DNA of 64,000 nucleotides, from assembly GCA_002428985.1 (NCBI GenBank), contig DIYL01000002.1, forward strand, positions 558,001-622,000, in the 5' to 3' direction. Origin of the DNA: Anaerolineales bacterium UBA6055 (GTDB taxonomy: Bacteria; Chloroflexota; Anaerolineae; Aggregatilineales; Phototrophicaceae). Positions 35,735 to 44,644 of this stretch are shown piece by piece. A program made the translations under genes and the position numbers. How positions within the stretch are numbered: position 1 is the first letter of the stretch; each line of letters begins with the position of its first letter. The notes under the pieces are model-generated. The model saw only the letters and a program-made list of their open reading frames with translations, was not told where the DNA came from and made no database searches.

Positions 35735-36679
35735 ATGGATTACACCCGATTTTTAAACACATATAGCATTGTCGCCTTCGACCATGCCACACAACAACTT
35801 GGCGTCGCTGTGCAAACGCATCAGGTCAGTGTAGGGCGGATGGTACCTTTCATTTTGCCAGGTATTGGCGCAGTCGCGACACAATCGCTTGTTAACATCA
35901 GTTACGGTCCGATGGCATTAAGTATGTTGCATGAGGGTGTCGCTGCATCAGATGTTATAAATGGTCTGATCGCCACAGATTCTGAACATAATCGCCGTCA
36001 AGTTGCTATTGTTGATAGTCAGGGAAATGTCGGAGCATATACAGGTGATGGATGTATCCCGCATGCAGGACATAAAATTGGCGACGGATATAGTGTACAA
36101 GCAAATATGATGACCAATGATACAGTGATTCCCGCTATGGCAGAAGCTTATGAAACCAGCAAAGGCTCGTTAGCACATCGCATGATGGCTGCACTCGTCG
36201 CAGCCCAAAATGAAGATGGTGATATTCGTGGACAGCAATCAGCAGCGCTTTACGTGATTGGTAATGACCGCACCATATCCCATTGGGATTATGATTATAA
36301 CCTTCGTATCGACGAATCTGATCAACCCCTGACAGACATGCAACGCCTTGTGGACTATCAACATGCTAAATTTGTCAGCCAAGCAGGCAATGAACGGCTC
36401 GCAGATGGAGATGTTGATGGCGCATTAAAGCTGTGGCGTGATGCACGAGATATTGCACCTGATGATGAAGAGCTCGCCTTTTGGCAAGGGGTTACACTCG
36501 CCGATAAGAACCCAACACATAATGCAGTTAGTGTTGCCGCTCGTATTATCGAGCAAGCTATACGGCAGGATGACCGTTTTGAACATTGGGTTGAGCTTAT
36601 TCTTCGTTTGGAGACGGTTGGTATTATCGAACGTACAGGTGCTGGGCAAGAATTGCTGGTAGAATTGAAACAAATGTAA
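35735..36679 (+). CDS. DUF1028 family protein with TPR-like tail
   Basis: 314 aa. Residues 8-215 match DUF1028: NTYSIVAFDHATQQLGVAVQ, the GIGAVATQS stretch, GDGCIPHAGHKIGDGYSVQAN and SAALYVIGN. It is a predicted Ntn-hydrolase-like fold with no settled function. The last 90 residues contain a helical TPR-like part (GDVDGALKLWRDARDIAPDD). The chosen start is close to the usual family start; an ATG 26 codons upstream gives an extra polar leader with no homologue known to me. Confidence 0.8.
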   Translation: MDYTRFLNTYSIVAFDHATQQLGVAVQTHQVSVGRMVPFILPGIGAVATQSLVNISYGPMALSMLHEGVAASDVINGLIATDSEHNRRQVAIVDSQGNVGAYTGDGCIPHAGHKIGDGYSVQANMMTNDTVIPAMAEAYETSKGSLAHRMMAALVAAQNEDGDIRGQQSAALYVIGNDRTISHWDYDYNLRIDESDQPLTDMQRLVDYQHAKFVSQAGNERLADGDVDGALKLWRDARDIAPDDEELAFWQGVTLADKNPTHNAVSVAARIIEQAIRQDDRFEHWVELILRLETVGIIERTGAGQELLVELKQM

Positions 36680-36746
36680 ATATATCACGCCGACGATAAT
36701 TTCATAGGTGCGTGATAATACCATGATAGGATATAGGACGCACCGA

Positions 36747-37553
36747 ATGACCACTTTGTTTACACCCGCTCAACGACAACAAATCTATGACGATATTTTG
36801 ATTCTCCTCAAAGCAGACACCCGCATCACTGGTGTCATTTCAATAGGTGCGAGAGATGCAACTTTCAGTGATGATAACGACTCCATCAATCTCTTAGTCA
36901 TTATCGAAAAACCGTCTATCATCGACATCTTATTCACGCTGTGGGTCAAACGCCTTGAAGATCACTTCGTCGATGCCGTGCTATTTAACTTCATCCTCAA
37001 TGAACAAGACCATAAACTAGACATCTTGCTTGATAACTATTTACAAGTGACATTGCAATTTCGTGCCATCAACCGCTTTCATCTCGTTGGTGATGATTGG
37101 TGTGTTGTATTCGACCATATTAACCATATCCAGCAATATATAGACAATCGAAAACTCACCCGAGAGCAACATATCCGCAAAACATATAACAATCATATGA
37201 AAACAATCTGGCAACCGATTGTCAGTTGTGTTCGAGAGCTACGACGTGACAACCTCTGGAAAGCCAATGCAGAATTAGAGACACTGCGTCGTCATCTGAT
37301 TGAAATTGCTGGACTCCGTCATTTGCAGTTCACACAAGATTACGACAATATGAGCCTCTTACCCGAGATGTTTTTGGTTCAATTACGTCACACACTCCCG
37401 ACAAATACGACTGATACTGCGATTCGTCGTGCACTTAAAATGACAGTTAGTATGTTATTGACAGAAACCAACCAGCTCGACATACAATTTGACACAGCTT
37501 ACACGCAACAATTAGAGCAGAATCTGAATTCATTGGTTGATTTATATACATAG
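36747..37553 (+). CDS. Nucleotidyltransferase-fold protein, catalytic residues apparently lost
   Basis: 268 aa. The N-terminal part resembles the pol-beta/aminoglycoside adenylyltransferase fold: ITGVISIGARDATFSDDNDSINLLVII sits where GS(x)nSDxDLLV is expected, but the two catalytic Asp positions read Ser and Asn. The rest is helical (AELETLRRHLIEIAGLRHL) like the C-terminal bundle of such enzymes. It may bind a nucleotide without transfer. This is motif-level inference. AGGA is about seven bases before the ATG at 36747; the frame itself opens at a GTG at 36708. Confidence 0.6.
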   Translation: MTTLFTPAQRQQIYDDILILLKADTRITGVISIGARDATFSDDNDSINLLVIIEKPSIIDILFTLWVKRLEDHFVDAVLFNFILNEQDHKLDILLDNYLQVTLQFRAINRFHLVGDDWCVVFDHINHIQQYIDNRKLTREQHIRKTYNNHMKTIWQPIVSCVRELRRDNLWKANAELETLRRHLIEIAGLRHLQFTQDYDNMSLLPEMFLVQLRHTLPTNTTDTAIRRALKMTVSMLLTETNQLDIQFDTAYTQQLEQNLNSLVDLYT

Positions 37554-37651
37554 CCACAATAGATGTCTTTAATCTTTTTATTCGTCGTTTAGATTTGAGA
37601 CTATACTAGTAGATATATCTACTTCACAAATTTAGCCGAGGTTAATTGCTT

Positions 37652-38068
37652 ATGTCTGCCTCACGTATAATGCTCAGCTATCAACGAAATATCCCGATCT
37701 TTAAGTTCGTAGATAATTCTCGCACTGCTTGCGATGAGTACGTCGAACTATTTGGGATTGAGCTTCAAAAGAATTTTTATGAAGCTGATAATCCCAGTTC
37801 AATCTATCCCTGTATTTTAGATGTATCACAATCTGGTATGTTTTCGATCAAGTATATGTCGGACAGATTATCTAAAGCGCATACTAATCTGGAGAATCCA
37901 CCAGAAATGATCATTGCTTACATTACCCATGACCTACAGGACGAGGCGTTGCTCAGCCTTATCGAGCAAATGAGAATTAGCGCTGTATCATTAAAACGCA
38001 AAGTTTTCCACGAAACACAACTCGAAGAAGCACTCGACTGGTTACAAAGCTTTGCAACAAATGACTGA
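37652..38068 (+). CDS. Uncharacterised STAS/SpoIIAA-like small protein
   Basis: 138 aa, cytosolic. The strand-helix order (FKFVDNSRTACDEYVELFG, PCILDVSQSGMFSIKY, a basic helix, MIIAYITHD, final helix EEALDWLQSF) resembles a STAS/SpoIIAA fold and the protein at 19245-19688. The function is unknown. GAGG lies ten bases before the ATG; a TTG two codons earlier at 37646 is also possible. The VOC protein gene starts 12 bases after the stop, so the two are probably cotranscribed. Confidence 0.6.
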   Translation: MSASRIMLSYQRNIPIFKFVDNSRTACDEYVELFGIELQKNFYEADNPSSIYPCILDVSQSGMFSIKYMSDRLSKAHTNLENPPEMIIAYITHDLQDEALLSLIEQMRISAVSLKRKVFHETQLEEALDWLQSFATND

Positions 38069-38080
38069 GACAAAACAATC

Positions 38081-38476
38081 ATGACAATACAACGTATCCA
38101 TCATGTACAAATTACGATTCCATCAGATGCAGTTGATCAGGCACGTCAGTTTTATCTTCAACAATTGGGGCTAACAGAAATCGCAAAACCAGCCAGCTTG
38201 CAACACCGTGGTGGATTTTGGATGCAACTTGGCGACATGCAAATTCACGTCGGAATCGAAGACACAATTGATCGTTATCAATACAAGGGACACATTGCCT
38301 ATCAAGTTAATGATCTTGAGGTCTGGCGGTCAAAAATCCGCAGCTATGATCTTGAGATTCTAGAGTCGATCGCGATTGAGGGTTATGAGCGCTTCGAATT
38401 CCGTGACCCGTTTGGCAATCGAATCGAAATCATCCAAACATTATCAGAGATTGATGACGATCAATCCTCAAAGTAG
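38081..38476 (+). CDS. VOC (glyoxalase/bleomycin resistance) family protein
   Basis: 131 aa, one vicinal-oxygen-chelate domain of two beta-alpha-beta-beta-beta halves: IHHVQITIP with ARQFYLQQLGL in the first, and HIAYQVNDLE through FEFRDPFGNRIEIIQ in the second. Metal ligand candidates are the His of HHVQ, the His of QIHVG, the His of HIAY and the Glu of RIEII. The substrate is unknown. Its last 16 bases overlap the end of the convergent FHA gene. Confidence 0.88.
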   Translation: MTIQRIHHVQITIPSDAVDQARQFYLQQLGLTEIAKPASLQHRGGFWMQLGDMQIHVGIEDTIDRYQYKGHIAYQVNDLEVWRSKIRSYDLEILESIAIEGYERFEFRDPFGNRIEIIQTLSEIDDDQSSK

Positions 38477-38805
38477 ACATTAAATTCTAATTTACCTAAC
38501 CGCACTCTGTCTCCATTAGACATTGGGGACGGTGTGTGAGGTTCAAGCGTTATCCCATTTAACGCCGTACCATTACGACTGCCTAAGTCAAATAACATGC
38601 AGTCACCATGCGATTGTACTTCTAGAGCGGCGTGCTGACGTGAAATCCCGTTGCTGATTGCATTACACCCAATCAGATCAACATCAGGATGAATTGACGG
38701 ATCATCTTCGTCTGATCGTCCAAATATCACACGATTTTTGATTGGAACAACAAAAGTCTTGGGGAAGGCAGTTTCTGTAATTTTTATTGTAATGAAACTT
38801 GGCAT
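38461..38805 (-). CDS. FHA-domain protein, copy 1
   Basis: 114 aa, almost all one forkhead-associated domain that binds phosphothreonine. The core is complete: the Arg of IFGRSDEDD, the Ser of GISRQHAAL, the LGSRNGTALNG loop and the terminal NGDRVRLGKLEF. A polar insert (about residues 40-50) follows the first strand pair. With the second FHA gene and the pseudokinase gene next to it, it is probably part of a phospho-dependent complex. AAGGA is ten bases before the ATG. Confidence 0.9.
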   Translation of the reverse strand: MPSFITIKITETAFPKTFVVPIKNRVIFGRSDEDDPSIHPDVDLIGCNAISNGISRQHAALEVQSHGDCMLFDLGSRNGTALNGITLEPHTPSPMSNGDRVRLGKLEFNVYFED

Positions 38806-38970
38806 GATTTTTCAATCCTTATTACCCATCACATTAACTGTTATACAGTAATTTAGATTGATATGTTACATCCAACTATCAAAGTTTATATTTTATAACA
38901 TTATACATTACGATTGATTGCGTAAGAATCCACCCAAAAGCACATACAAAATCAATTATTCGCATGTGCA

Positions 38971-39417
38971 TTAATAAACGAATGCAACCATGAATTTCAA
39001 TTGACCGAAGGTAACTTTATCACCGTGTTCAAGTAAATATTCTTTTGATGCTTCTAAGGCTTGCCCATTTAGTGTCGTACCGTTCAGGCTATTTAAATCT
39101 TTGATGGTAGCACGATCATCAATCGTTACAATCATTGCATGAAATCGTGACACACCCATTTCATACGCATCATAATTGGATAAATCAACGACGACGTCCA
39201 TGTCTTTTAGCGAATTTCGTCGTCCGATAACCATCATCGGTTGTACATCAACAGTAAATACATTATCGAGTGACGCTGTGATGAAACGAATTGCTTTAGG
39301 CATCCGTTTATCAATAATATGTGGACGACGTGAAGTGGCAACGTTTAGAGGATGTTGGTTTTTTAATGGACGGGTGTCCCTATCATCTTGGTAGATGGGG
39401 TGGTTTGTATCACTCAT
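38971..39417 (-). CDS. FHA-domain protein, copy 2
   Basis: 148 aa. A polar N-terminal tail of about 40 residues, with several Thr/Ser that could be phosphorylated, precedes an FHA domain: VIGRRNSLKDMDVVVDLS, GVSRFHAMI, LNSLNGTTLNG and HGDKVTFGQLKF. A phosphorylatable tail next to an FHA domain is the layout seen in GarA-type proteins, though I see no GarA ETTSVF motif. It lies 165 bases upstream of FHA copy 1 on the same strand and is divergent from the pseudokinase. Confidence 0.9.
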   Translation of the reverse strand: MSDTNHPIYQDDRDTRPLKNQHPLNVATSRRPHIIDKRMPKAIRFITASLDNVFTVDVQPMMVIGRRNSLKDMDVVVDLSNYDAYEMGVSRFHAMIVTIDDRATIKDLNSLNGTTLNGQALEASKEYLLEHGDKVTFGQLKFMVAFVY

Positions 39418-39707
39418 TGTATGTCTCGCATCATTAATCCGAATGTTGTATCTCGAATAGGAGAAATATTGTTTCGAGATATTAACATTTTACTCGAACT
39501 CGACCTAAATGTATAGCAATTTAGTCCCAACTGACCAAAGTCTATACTAAAGTTAGTTAAGGTTAGTCCGGCTTGAAATTAATGATTTAGTTGTGGAATT
39601 TTTTCATTTTTTTTGCAATCTAAATGTGCATTCTAGCTAAAAAGCATTACAATAAAAATGTCATTCGGAAAATGACACAAATTGGGATAACATGCAAGGG
39701 ATGCAAT

Positions 39708-40607
39708 ATGCAGGAATTGGCAGTCAATGTAACTTATGGTGACTATGTCTGTACACACCTCATTGCTGGTGATGGCGACGGAGCAGTCTATAGAGCCTAT
39801 CATCCAGAAAAACCAGATAATATCTATGCAGTCCGTACCTTACAGTTGCCAATGGCCAAATCCAACACAACAACAATTGAAGCCTGTCATAATCATATGG
39901 CAATGGTCAAAAACGTAACAGCTCCTCACCTTGTACCTGTCCTTTCTTATGGCAGTAGTGATCATGAATACTTTATCATCATGCCGTATATCAAAGGTAA
40001 ATCCCTACGCGCAATTATCAAACAAACGGATCGTCAACCCGAATCGATGCCATCGTTTAGTGAAATACTGTCATTTGCAAAAACAATGGTCGAAGCACTC
40101 GACCGCATCCACGAAGCAGGTCTAACTCATGGCGCACTTGAACCCCGCAACATTTTGATTGATAAAAACAAGACACCCTATTTGAACGATTTTGGTTTAG
40201 CTAAATTGACTAAAATTGCATTCTCGCTATCAAATACAGGGTCATTTTGGACGGGGAAATACACTGCGCCCGAAGTTTGGGATGGTGAGCGTAATACGCC
40301 TGCTTCGGATCAATATTCGCTCGCTTGTATTATGTATTTACTACTGACAGGTAGCGCGCCGTTTAAAGCCAAAACCATCTTCGAAATGATGAATCAACAT
40401 AAAAACGCTATTGTCAATCCGCCCCATTACATACGTAAAGATGCCCCTTCATCATTACTGATGTTCTTTCTGACTGCAACAGCAAAACGCCCAGCAGAAC
40501 GTTATCGATCACTACAAGAAATGGTCAATGAATTTGCTATGATGATTGATGGTAAAGATGATGAAGCTACTCAATTTTTCGATATTGAAGATGATATACC
40601 CCAATGA
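39708..40607 (+). CDS. Ser/Thr kinase-fold pseudokinase
   Basis: 299 aa, one Hanks-type kinase domain with no membrane segment. The fold marks are there: a Gly loop (AGDGDGAVYRA), DFG (D161-G163 in LNDFGLAKL), an APE-like APEVWDG and the helix SDQYSLACIMYLLLTG. Two essential residues are not: the beta-3 lysine is R43 (YAVRTL), and the HRDLKPxN loop is HGALEPRN (141-148), losing the catalytic Asp and Lys. It can hardly phosphorylate and is better seen as a regulatory scaffold. AAGGG lies about eight bases before the ATG. It is divergent from two FHA genes. Confidence 0.82.
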   Translation: MQELAVNVTYGDYVCTHLIAGDGDGAVYRAYHPEKPDNIYAVRTLQLPMAKSNTTTIEACHNHMAMVKNVTAPHLVPVLSYGSSDHEYFIIMPYIKGKSLRAIIKQTDRQPESMPSFSEILSFAKTMVEALDRIHEAGLTHGALEPRNILIDKNKTPYLNDFGLAKLTKIAFSLSNTGSFWTGKYTAPEVWDGERNTPASDQYSLACIMYLLLTGSAPFKAKTIFEMMNQHKNAIVNPPHYIRKDAPSSLLMFFLTATAKRPAERYRSLQEMVNEFAMMIDGKDDEATQFFDIEDDIPQ

Positions 40608-40816
40608 TAGCCCGTGGTTGACTCGTCTATTTGACTTTAACGTTGATGACAACAATCCCCATCTATAAAATCTAAGATATTACGTCGTATTTCAATTTGC
40701 ATATCACTTATTAACCTCTCATGCAGTCCTTCATCTATTTGTTAGATTTAGGACATATTCTAAAACGGACTGCTACCCACATAGCAGAGACAACTACACA
40801 TAAAAGGGAGTCAGCA

Positions 40817-41821
40817 ATGACAAAACGTATGTTTTTTGCTTTACTTATGATTGTTGCTTTACTTGTTCCAAGCGCGATAGTCTTTGCGCAAGATGACATG
40901 ATGGGAGACATTCTTGCAGAAGGTTTGCGGAATCCGCGCAATTTCTCATTCGATGCAGATGGTAATCTATTTGTTGCTGAAGCAGGTCTAGCTGGTGGTG
41001 AAATTACCGTCAATGGCGACCCATTCGGCTCATCCGGTCAAATTAGTATGATTATGCCTGATGGCACAAGTGAAGTTGTTGTCCGTGGTATTACCAGCTA
41101 CCGTGAAGGTAACCCACTTGGCGCGACTGATGTTGTCGTCACAGATGAATCTATCTGGATCCTAATCGGTGAAACATCTGATTTTACCATCCCATTCACC
41201 CATGCATTGGTCGAGCTTGACCGTGAAAATAACCGCGTCAAAACTTGGGTTGATCTACTCGCCCTCGAGCTTGATGAAGACCCTGATGGCAACCCGAATC
41301 AACAATCCAACCCAACGGATATGGAAGTCCTCGCGGATGGTACAGTGTTGATTGCAAATGCAGGTTGTAACTGTTTGATGGCATGGTCAGCCGATGCAGG
41401 TCTGAGTGTTGCAGCCGTATGGAGCTTTGAAGATGACAACCCAGTACCAACAGCTGTTGATGTAGGACCTGATGGCGATATCTATGTCGGCTTCCTCACA
41501 GGCTTCCCATTCCCAACTGAAGGTGCACGCGTGGAACGTTGGTCAGATGGTGAACTCGTCCAAACTTATGAAGGTCTCACCGCTGTAACTGGTCTACTTG
41601 TTACTGAAGATGGCACAATTTACGCCAGCGAATTTGGTATATTCGACCAAGGTTGGCAACCCGGACGTGTTGTTATGGTCAGCGAAGACGGTGTTACTCC
41701 TGTCCTCGAAGGTCTCATGCAGCCCTATGGTCTCGCACAGGCACCTGACGGTACAATCGCGGTATCAGTTGGCGCAACTGGCGCAGATGACGGTATGATT
41801 GTTGCTGTTCCAATGCAATAA
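40817..41821 (+). CDS. Secreted ScyD/ScyE-like beta-propeller protein
   Basis: 334 aa. The signal peptide (residues 1-25, ending IVFAQ) is followed by an NHL/SMP-30-type propeller with repeated hGLxxPRNhxFDxDGNLFVAE, PTDMEVLADGTVLIANAG and AVDVGPDGDIYVG blades. ScyD/ScyE of cyanobacteria take part in scytonemin export or synthesis, but homologues are common elsewhere and the role here is unknown. GGGAG is seven bases before the ATG; the frame upstream of it is spurious. A good terminator follows. Confidence 0.85.
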   Translation: MTKRMFFALLMIVALLVPSAIVFAQDDMMGDILAEGLRNPRNFSFDADGNLFVAEAGLAGGEITVNGDPFGSSGQISMIMPDGTSEVVVRGITSYREGNPLGATDVVVTDESIWILIGETSDFTIPFTHALVELDRENNRVKTWVDLLALELDEDPDGNPNQQSNPTDMEVLADGTVLIANAGCNCLMAWSADAGLSVAAVWSFEDDNPVPTAVDVGPDGDIYVGFLTGFPFPTEGARVERWSDGELVQTYEGLTAVTGLLVTEDGTIYASEFGIFDQGWQPGRVVMVSEDGVTPVLEGLMQPYGLAQAPDGTIAVSVGATGADDGMIVAVPMQ

Positions 41822-41847
41822 ACGACATACATAGCTATATCATTGAT

Positions 41848-41876
41848 ATGCCTCTATCTTAGATAGGGGCATTTTT
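41848..41876 (+). terminator. Intrinsic terminator of propeller gene
   Basis: ATGCCTCTATC pairs with GATAGGGGCAT (one G-T pair) around a three-base loop, followed by TTTTTATTT. Confidence 0.8.
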
Positions 41877-41969
41877 ATTTCATATGCGCTGGATAAAATT
41901 TGTAATCATCGGTACACTCTTCGATATAAATTTATTAAACTCACCTGCAAAAAGAAAGCCTTACCACCT

Positions 41970-42779
41970 ATGCCACAACTTGCAATTCAAGAAGATATGT
42001 TACCGGGACGCACCATACATGAACGCCTATCCAACGCAAAACGTCTGGGATTATCGGGGGTTGAGTTTTGGGCAGATGATCTCGGTCAACGTGTACCGGA
42101 TATTGTGGATGCACTAGAAAAAACAAGTTTATCAGCATGTGGGGTGAACCTCGGCATGAGCGATGGGTATCTCTCGGCGGACCTCGACACCCGCGAGCAA
42201 GCAATTGGTAAGATGCGACAAGCTATGGCAGATGCGGTTGACCTTGAAGCAGATTATGTATCATTTGTTCCCCATTATGGCAAATCCGATATGCCTGACC
42301 TCACACCCTATTCGACAAAAATAGACTTACAAAAAGAGATGATGATTTGGCTGTTACGGACAGTCTCGGATCTCGCTTATGCCATCGGTACATTATTGGT
42401 TATGCAACCTGTGAATCATTATGAAACTGACTTTATGACCACCGTCGCACAGGCAAAATTTTTCCGCAAAAAAATCAAAAATCATCCGGATGTCAAAATT
42501 GCACCCAATTTATTCCACATGACATTAGAAGAAGACAATCTCCTAGATACCCTATCCAGTCATGCTGATGATATAGGCATGTTATATATCGCAGATAGCA
42601 ACCGACGTTTACCGGGGCAAGGGTTCCTACCGTGGGATAAGATCGGCACCACCCTAAAAACAATGGATTATAAAGGTTGGCTGGTCTTAGAGTGTGGTCA
42701 TCCGGGGCATAATCATGACAATGCCTATCAATACTATGATGGTTTGCCCGCATGTCTTGATATATTAGATAATTTTTGA
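41970..42779 (+). CDS. Sugar phosphate isomerase/epimerase-like TIM barrel
   Basis: 269 aa, xylose-isomerase-like (AP endonuclease 2) fold. The course is GLSGVEFWADDL, ADYVSFVPHYGK, MQPVNHYETDF, NLFHMTLEEDN, IADSNRRLPGQGFLPW and LVLECGHPG. In most members the first metal-binding Glu sits in an LEPxN motif; here it is MQPVN, so metal binding may be altered. The substrate is unknown. The gene leads a run of three plus-strand genes, and its stop lies 26 bases before the start of the pentapeptide-repeat gene. Confidence 0.82.
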   Translation: MPQLAIQEDMLPGRTIHERLSNAKRLGLSGVEFWADDLGQRVPDIVDALEKTSLSACGVNLGMSDGYLSADLDTREQAIGKMRQAMADAVDLEADYVSFVPHYGKSDMPDLTPYSTKIDLQKEMMIWLLRTVSDLAYAIGTLLVMQPVNHYETDFMTTVAQAKFFRKKIKNHPDVKIAPNLFHMTLEEDNLLDTLSSHADDIGMLYIADSNRRLPGQGFLPWDKIGTTLKTMDYKGWLVLECGHPGHNHDNAYQYYDGLPACLDILDNF

Positions 42780-42805
42780 TGACTTATGTTTTAAAGGAGC
42801 AAAAA

Positions 42806-43660
42806 ATGTCAGCAATTCAAGAAGATAATAAAAAAGCGGATGGGTATAAAAGTAGATGGGATAAGATTCAACGAGTATGGAAAAATAATCAACTGTTATA
42901 TGGAGTTGTAGGTTTTCTTCTTGGGTTAGTTTTTTTCCCCATAATACAAGCTCTGAGTAACGATCTAATAAATTTTCTTGATAATCTTTCTGCAGAGGTA
43001 ATTGGAATAGTTTTCACAGTCGTATTTATAGATAGAATTTATCAGTATCGTGAGGATCAAAGACATAAAAGTACATTATTGAGAGAACTTGGAGATACAG
43101 CAAATGTTACTGTTCGCAAAGCATGGAGAGAGCTTAAAGATATGAAATTGCACACCGACGGTACGCTCCAAGGAATTTCTTTAGTAAATGCAAATCTTAG
43201 TAATATAAATATGTCAACAGCAGACTTCAAAAAAACCGCACTTAATGACGCTGATCTATCTTACAGTCATTTGGTAGAAACAGATTTTTCAAAAGCTGAA
43301 ATGATTAGGGCAAAACTTGATAACACCAACTTGAAACGTTCTAAGTTCAAAAAAGCAATTATGTCTAAAGTCAAAATTCGTAACGCAATCGGAATTGGCG
43401 TAGACTTTATTAGCGCAAGATTAAAATATGCCAATTTCAATGATAGTCAATTTACAAAATGTAATTTCAAAGATGCCAGATTAAGAGAAGCATCCATACA
43501 AAATGCCCAATTTATAGAATGCAACATGCAGAACACAAACCTTTATAAAGCAAATCTATCAGGAACTCAATTTATTAATGTTACATTTGATCAAAATACA
43601 ACCCTACCTGATGGTAGAAGATGGAATCCGAATATTCAACTAGAAGATTACACTCGTTAG
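42806..43660 (+). CDS. Membrane-anchored pentapeptide-repeat protein
   Basis: 284 aa. Two hydrophobic segments (about residues 28-50 and 58-75) precede a basic linker. From about 105 to 270 comes a right-handed quadrilateral beta-helix of A(N/D)LxX-type repeats (LVNANLSNINMSTADFKKT and so on). The soluble part should face the cytoplasm. The function is unknown. A perfect AAAGGAG lies six bases before this ATG. The gene is visibly more AT-rich than its neighbours, which may point to recent acquisition. Confidence 0.85.
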   Translation: MSAIQEDNKKADGYKSRWDKIQRVWKNNQLLYGVVGFLLGLVFFPIIQALSNDLINFLDNLSAEVIGIVFTVVFIDRIYQYREDQRHKSTLLRELGDTANVTVRKAWRELKDMKLHTDGTLQGISLVNANLSNINMSTADFKKTALNDADLSYSHLVETDFSKAEMIRAKLDNTNLKRSKFKKAIMSKVKIRNAIGIGVDFISARLKYANFNDSQFTKCNFKDARLREASIQNAQFIECNMQNTNLYKANLSGTQFINVTFDQNTTLPDGRRWNPNIQLEDYTR

Positions 43661-43692
43661 TCATCAATAGAATTATACAAAAGGGATTAATA

Positions 43693-44442
43693 GTGAAAAC
43701 ACTACAAGGACAGGTCGCGGTTGTAACAGGTGGCGGTGGTGGTATCGGCAGTGCAATCTGTAAGCGACTAGCAGAAGCCGGGGCGCACATTGTCATCACC
43801 TATAGCCGCAGTGCCGACAAAGCTCAAGCTATCGCCGACACACTGGAGGGAGACAACCATCTTGTTATCCAATGTGCAGTTGACGATAGTGACGCACAGG
43901 TAAATCTAGCCAAAACGATTACAGAGCATTATGGTCGGCTAGATATTCTCGTCAATAATGCTGGCATCACACGCCCCGTCCCCCATGATGACCTTGATGG
44001 ACTGGATGACGACTTGATTGACCAAATTTTTCGCGTCAATTTTCGGGGTGCATTTGCATCTGTCCGCGCCTTAAAGTCATTACTTATGGCAGATGATGGG
44101 GGTATTGTGATTAATATTTCATCGATTGCCGGACGTACAGGTGTAGGCAGCAATGTCGCTTATTGTGCCAGCAAAGCCGCTATGGATAGTATGACACGAT
44201 CACTCGCCCGTGCACTTGCCCCTAAGATTCGTATGGTCTCAGTTGCGCCCGGTTGGGTCAACGGAGAATATGCAAAAAAGATGCCGCCCGAAATCATCCA
44301 AGAGCAGAACGATAAAACACCGCTGGGTCGTATCGCCGAAGCTGAAGACGTCGCCGAAACAGTGTATGCTGTGATTGCCCATCTGCCCTTTAGCACAGGT
44401 GATATTATTCCGGTGGATGGTGGCCGTCCATTAGGCACATAA
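43693..44442 (+). CDS. Short-chain dehydrogenase/reductase (FabG-like)
   Basis: A 249-aa NAD(P)-dependent oxidoreductase. The cofactor loop is TGGGGGIGSAI, then NNAGIT. The catalytic Ser is in NISSIAG and the Tyr/Lys pair in YCASK. PVDGGRP at the end is typical of classical SDRs. A GTG at 43693 follows AAAGGG by seven bases and starts the protein at the usual place; the longer frame would overlap the previous gene. The substrate cannot be read. A hairpin follows the stop. Confidence 0.9.
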   Translation: MKTLQGQVAVVTGGGGGIGSAICKRLAEAGAHIVITYSRSADKAQAIADTLEGDNHLVIQCAVDDSDAQVNLAKTITEHYGRLDILVNNAGITRPVPHDDLDGLDDDLIDQIFRVNFRGAFASVRALKSLLMADDGGIVINISSIAGRTGVGSNVAYCASKAAMDSMTRSLARALAPKIRMVSVAPGWVNGEYAKKMPPEIIQEQNDKTPLGRIAEAEDVAETVYAVIAHLPFSTGDIIPVDGGRPLGT

Positions 44443-44463
44443 TATCTTTACCGCATAACTTCA

Positions 44464-44485
44464 GGGGATAGTGCATTCTATTCCC
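44464..44485 (+). terminator. GC-rich hairpin after SDR gene
   Basis: GGGGATAG pairs with CTATTCCC (one G-T pair) around a six-base loop. No T-run follows. It separates the SDR gene from the MerR-type promoter. Confidence 0.5.
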
Positions 44486-44548
44486 TCAAAAATACCCCTC
44501 CTCAAGTAACAAAATATTATAAAATCGTTTGTTTTTTGTAATTCATGC

Positions 44549-44579
44549 TTGACTTGGTCGTTACGTCCAACTTTATGGT
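44549..44579 (+). promoter_or_regulatory. MerR-type promoter with operator in a 19-bp spacer
   Basis: TTGACT (44549-44554), a 19-bp spacer and TATGGT (44574-44579). The spacer region holds a near-perfect 17-bp dyad, TTGGTCGTTACGTCCAA (44554-44570), mismatched only at one base pair besides the central base. A 19-20 bp spacer with a central dyad is the mark of promoters that MerR-family proteins activate by DNA twisting. A MerR regulator is encoded third in the operon behind it. Confidence 0.75.
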
Positions 44580-44644
44580 TGTGTCAGTGAGATGAAATAG
44601 ACCTCACATCATACAAAATCATATAAAGGCAAAGGAATTACACC

